Assembly: GCA_029204225.1 (NCBI GenBank)
Contig: CM055093.1
Coordinates: 47,502,354-47,566,353 of the forward strand
Direction: 5' to 3'
Source of the DNA: Diphasiastrum complanatum
Taxonomy: Eukaryota; Streptophyta; Lycopodiopsida; Lycopodiales; Lycopodiaceae
DNA: 64,000 bases
Shown one piece after another: positions 60,523 through 64,000 of this stretch. The notes under the pieces were generated by a model. That model saw only the letters and a program-made list of their open reading frames with translations. It was not told where the DNA came from and ran no database searches. Numbering within the stretch: position 1 is the first letter of the stretch; each line of letters opens with the position of its first letter. Both the position numbers and the translations under genes were made by a program.

Positions 60523-61204
60523 CTAGATAAGCCTGGACACCATGTCTCTCGCGATTGAGTATAGTGCAACTGGAGAAACAGTCGAAGAGAAGAGATGACA
60601 ACGTGTGTCCCGGTCATGCACATAATAAGTAAAGGAAAACCTCTCCATCTGAACAAGAGTAGAGCGCCCCTTGCAGAGCCTAGCCAATGCAGCCGGTCTA
60701 AACGAAAGCAATGGACCGGAAAAGAGAACACTGAGGTATGTGTAGGACACTACTATCTCTAGGAACTGTCCATCAAAATAGAACATAGTGTCTCTCATAT
60801 GCTGTCTGTTGGTGTTAAACACCATAATCTTAGTCTTACCAATGTTCACCCTCAGCCCCCATATATGACAGAAAGTATACAAGGCGATGTCGTTAAAGTC
60901 TTGTAGCCGAACAAGATAGTAGAACCACATCATCTGCATAAAGAAGGATAGGGATAATAGTATATGCTAGATGACAACCATCACCACCCTCTTCCCGAAT
61001 GATCCGCTCAAGGTCATCAATGTATAAAGCAAAGAGGGTGGGTGACAAAGGACAACCCTGCTTTACTCCTACTGTACTATGGATATATGAGGACCATCCA
61101 TCTTCATCATGGAAACGCATCAAAACTCTCTCGTATAATGTGATAATAGTAGCAATTACCTCCTGTGAGATACCAAACACTCCACTATGATTGGAGATGG
61201 GCAT
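60523..61204 (-). pseudogene. LINE (non-LTR) reverse transcriptase fragment
   Basis: The minus strand reads EVIATIITLYERVLMRF, YIHSTVGVKQGCPLSPTLFA, LYIDDLERII and ILLYADDVVLLS. A frameshift near 60,930 leads to LQDFNDIALYTFCHIWGLRV and NIGKTKIMVFN. These are the plant LINE RT blocks, with the catalytic YADD intact. The N-terminal endonuclease, the first RT blocks and most of the 3' end are missing, and further stops follow. It reverse-transcribed RNA when intact. The flanks are repetitive and no poly(A) tail or target duplication is visible. Confidence 0.88.
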
Positions 61205-61731
61205 CCCCTAGAAAAAAGGGCCTAGGAATTGATGAAAATTATGCAAGATAAGATGGACATATACAAAGCCTTTCCCATGTCATGAAAAACACTTGGGGTG
61301 AATCCCAATGTTGTAAACCAAGAAAAATACAACTTGAAAGTGGCTAACATTAAATGTAAGCTACCTACCTTCCATCCTTATCAATATGTAACTTACCTAC
61401 TTTGCCACATGGCTTGTAAGCACCCTCTCACACCTATACACCTCACCCTCTCACTTTTACTTCTCCTAGAGTCTCCCTTACACCTCTCACACTTATTTTG
61501 GACACCTAAGCCACTCCCTCAAGGCCACAAATTCCCTATAAAAGGACTAACTCACCCCTCTCCCTCATTATTCATCTCCTTTTCATTTTTTATTTGCCTC
61601 TTGTTCTTGCTTCTATGTGTGTAGGTGCTTGGAAGAAAGCTTGGAGCTATGGCATGAGGAGGACCTATCAAGCTTGGATTGGAACCATTTTGGAACCACA
61701 CACACACACACTCACTTTATCTTACCTCTTC

Positions 61732-61735
<4 letters not shown>
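61205..61735. other. probable part of the gypsy 5' LTR
   Basis: No gene recognised. A TATA-like tataaaagg near 61,537 lies ~1.07 kb upstream of the PBS, consistent with an LTR promoter, but the LTR start is not defined. Confidence 0.4.

Positions 61736-61780
<45 letters not shown>
61736..61780. repeat. (CT)n microsatellite
   Basis: About 22 CT units, downstream of a short (CA)n. Confidence 0.97.
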
Positions 61781-61784
<4 letters not shown>

Positions 61785-61815
61785 CTAAAACTTTCACACC
61801 ATCCATAAGTCTGAA

Positions 61816-62215
61816 GGCCATGCATGTCACACAATTCATAACTTGATGGCCCTGCATGTCACACCATCCATAACTTGATGGCCTTGCATGTCACACCATC
61901 CATATCTTAATGGTCATGCATGTTTGATTTGGAACTTGCATGTCTGATTGGAAGCTTGCATGTCTGATTAAAGAACTTGCATGTATGATTTGAAGCTTGT
62001 ATGTCTGATTTAGGAACTTGCATGTATGATTTGAAGCTTGCATGTCGAAACTAGAGCTTGCATGTCATTCCATCACTAGCCTAATGAATTTGCATGTTGG
62101 ATTTGAAGCTTGCATGTCATATCTGAAGCTTGCATGTCAGATTTGATTCATGCATGTCATGCCATCTAATGTCAAATGCCCATGTAAGCTCCATTCTTGA
62201 TTAGTAAGCTTTTGC
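61816..62215 (+). repeat. short tandem repeats with GCATGTC core
   Basis: The phrase cttgcatgtctgatttgaag and variants recur about every 20-24 bp. A larger 'gcatgtcacaccatccataacttgatggc' unit recurs about every 40 bp at the start. It lies in the presumed LTR or U5 of the gypsy element. Confidence 0.85.
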
Positions 62216-62379
62216 ATGTCATAAGAGACCACTTTTCTTTGTATGAGATTCTTTAAGATCCAAAATTTGTTAACATTTGATTGATATAAAGCTTTAAGAA
62301 TCCATCTTTCCAAACCACTGTATATGTATTTGGCCTTGGGGCATTTGATCTTGCATAATTTAAAACAAAAATCCTTCAT

Positions 62380-62381
<2 letters not shown>

Positions 62382-62412
<31 letters not shown>
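62382..62412 (+). repeat. 31-base poly-G run
   Basis: Thirty-one consecutive G flanked by unique sequence, within the presumed gypsy LTR. The exact length in an assembly is likely uncertain. Confidence 0.9.
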
Positions 62413-62414
<2 letters not shown>

Positions 62415-62602
62415 CCCCATCTTGACCCCTCAGCAAGTCTCATGAATGAATATTTTTGTGATTGAATGCTGAATTACTTCATTAAGCTTTGAGTTCTTTT
62501 TGAATTTATTCTACAATATTTTGTTGATTTGTTTCTTTTTAAGACACAACGTTTAAATCAGGACTTTAGAATTTGGGAGACCTTCACTTCAAGTTCACAG
62601 TT

Positions 62603-62615
62603 TGGTATCATAGCC
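62603..62615 (+). other. primer-binding-site-like sequence of the gypsy element
   Basis: TGGTATCATAGCC differs from TGGTATCAGAGCC at one base and lies ~360 bp before the gag ATG. Confidence 0.7.
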
Positions 62616-62961
62616 AAGGTGTACTATTCTTCTTTCTTTGTGAAATTGTTGTGAAGCTTTGTGTATTCATTCTTGAAAAAAAAATGCCAATACACAGAAC
62701 TTTGTATGTTTACTTTCGAATAGATTTCCCTTCCACTTGAATTTTCTTCTTCTTACAAGATCTCTTTAATATTAGAGCTAATAGACTCCATTTGGGGGAT
62801 CCTCGAGAATTGGATCTTCAACTTGCTTTCTATTTTAGAGACAATACTTTGCTAATGTGAGCTTCTATCTTCCTTTTTGGAAAATGGCATTTCTCTGAAT
62901 ACTCATACTTTTTGCCTTGAGTTTGTGTATTTCAGGTGAATTCCAAAAACTCCAATAAAAG

Positions 62962-64000
62962 ATGGATAGGTCCTCACGAGGCTCTTCAAGCTCCTCTTCA
63001 TCTATGTTGTCATCACCTCATGTTTCCTCCAAGTCGACTTCCTCTACTCGACCTAGGAAAAGGAGGTTTGCTAAGATTGATAATAAACTTTTCAAGTTTT
63101 CTAAGTTCGATGGAGATACTAGCAATGAAGAGAGTTCGCTTGCTTGGATTCAAAAATCTTGATACTTTCTTTGAGAAAAGTAGATACTCAAATCATTCCA
63201 AGATTCGATTTGTAATGTTACATCTAGATAAGTATGCATCACTATGGTGGGCTGCTATGAAATCAAATCACAAAGCTGCATCCATATGGCATAGCTTTAA
63301 AAAGCAGATTAAAGCCCACTTTTTGCCAAAAGAATATAAGAAAGATACTTTAGTTGCTTGGGACATCTTTAGGCAAAAGCAAAATGAGAAAGTAGTTGAG
63401 TATGTTAAGAGATTTTGGGAGTTGCTTTTGAAAGTTCAGACTTTGCATTCCATTTATTCGGATTTGCATATAAGTATACAATATGGCTTAGGTCTAGTGC
63501 AAGTTGATACTTTAGAACAAGTCATATACTATGCTACCAAAATTGAGCTGCAAGATACTCATCGAAATGGAGGCGAGAACAAAAGGAAGGAACCTCCCAC
63601 AACTCAAAATCCAAAAGAAAAGGCTCAACGTCTTTCCAAAGAACAAATGCAGGCCTATCGCAAGGAAGGAAGATGCTTCAAGTGTGGGGAAAAGGGACAT
63701 CTTTTCTTCAAATGTCCACTCAAAGATGCCAAAGCTTCAAGTGCAGACAAAGAGAAGCAGGTGGCTGTACAAAGCATTGAAGATACTCAAACCCATGATC
63801 TTCTCAAAACATGGGGACAAGTCCATAGCAAACTTTGTCTAATTCTCTTTGATGCAGGCTCCTCTCATAATTTCATCTCTTTTAAGCTTGCACAAGAGAT
63901 AGGAGTTGGTTCTTTTTCCAAATCTATGCTTAAGGCTAAAGGTGCTTTTGTTGATGGTGATGCAAACATTTACCCTATAATTGGAAAACTTAAGCTCCAA
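62962..64000 (+). pseudogene. Ty3/gypsy gag and protease, 5' part, truncated by window end
   Basis: ATG at 62,962 starts MDRSSRGSSSSSSSMLSS, then a basic patch and FKFSKFDGDTSNEESSLAWI. One extra base near 63,157 shifts frame. It continues open from 63,158 to the window end: LDTFFEKSRYSNHSKIRF, MLHLDKYASLWWAAM, YVKRFWELL (Retrotrans_gag), the CCHC knuckle CFKCGEKGHLFFKC (about 63,674), and protease LILFDAGSSHNFISFKL, the gypsy aspartic protease (active-site DAG in place of DSG/DTG). The gag packages RNA; the protease cleaves the polyprotein. Only the single frameshift is visible, so the copy may be fairly young. The rest of pol lies outside. Confidence 0.9.

Overview
This window looks like nuclear DNA of a land plant with a large, repeat-rich genome. 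Five primer-binding sites in the TGGTATCAGAGC class (initiator-Met tRNA) are visible. So are Ty1/copia, Ty3/gypsy, LINE and CACTA-type (Transposase_21, DUF4218, DUF4216) remnants, plant-type introns and an auxin-response-factor fragment. Long perfect GA/CT/CA arrays and G-runs fit a fern or gymnosperm better than a compact angiosperm genome, but the species is a guess. I find no intact host gene, tRNA, rRNA or CRISPR array. Almost everything is transposon-derived, and most genes are broken. All homology calls were made by eye.

Layout. 0-6.3 kb: copia debris and LTRs. 6.3-7.1 kb: decayed CACTA TnpA-like start beside a GA array. 8.6-11.5 kb: a diverged inverted repeat enclosing a copia gag/protease fragment and a CACTA end with CpG-rich palindromes. 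11.5-23.2 kb: a CACTA element with a TnpA-like gene (minus) and a Tnp2 gene (plus) transcribed divergently. A young copia (14,249-19,500, TSD TTAAT) sits in a Tnp2 intron. 23.8-24.9 kb: microsatellites. 25.0-28.8 kb: a second Tnp2 pseudogene carrying an in-phase SET-like exon. 29.5-34.2 kb: degraded copia. 34.5-39.1 kb: two copia derivatives in opposite orientation.

39.5-47.6 kb is the most unusual block. A transposase-like gene (plus) is followed by two divergent TATA-box genes sharing a 1.5-kb spacer with repeated GATATCG...CGCG motifs. The rightward gene encodes a clear histone H3-like protein, including an H3-like start (MARTEQT), fused through a proline-rich linker to a Ulp1/C48-type cysteine protease. 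The leftward gene has an acidic N-terminus and a probable H2B-like C-terminus. A histone-bearing mobile element is the best candidate here for an undescribed system.

47.6-64 kb: a non-coding minus-strand LTR element, LTR fragments in both orientations, a ~345-bp tandem repeat (54.7-56.4 kb), a captured ARF B3 fragment beside a GTCCATCGCTGGAC repeat cluster, a LINE RT fragment, and the 5' part of a gypsy element running off the right edge.
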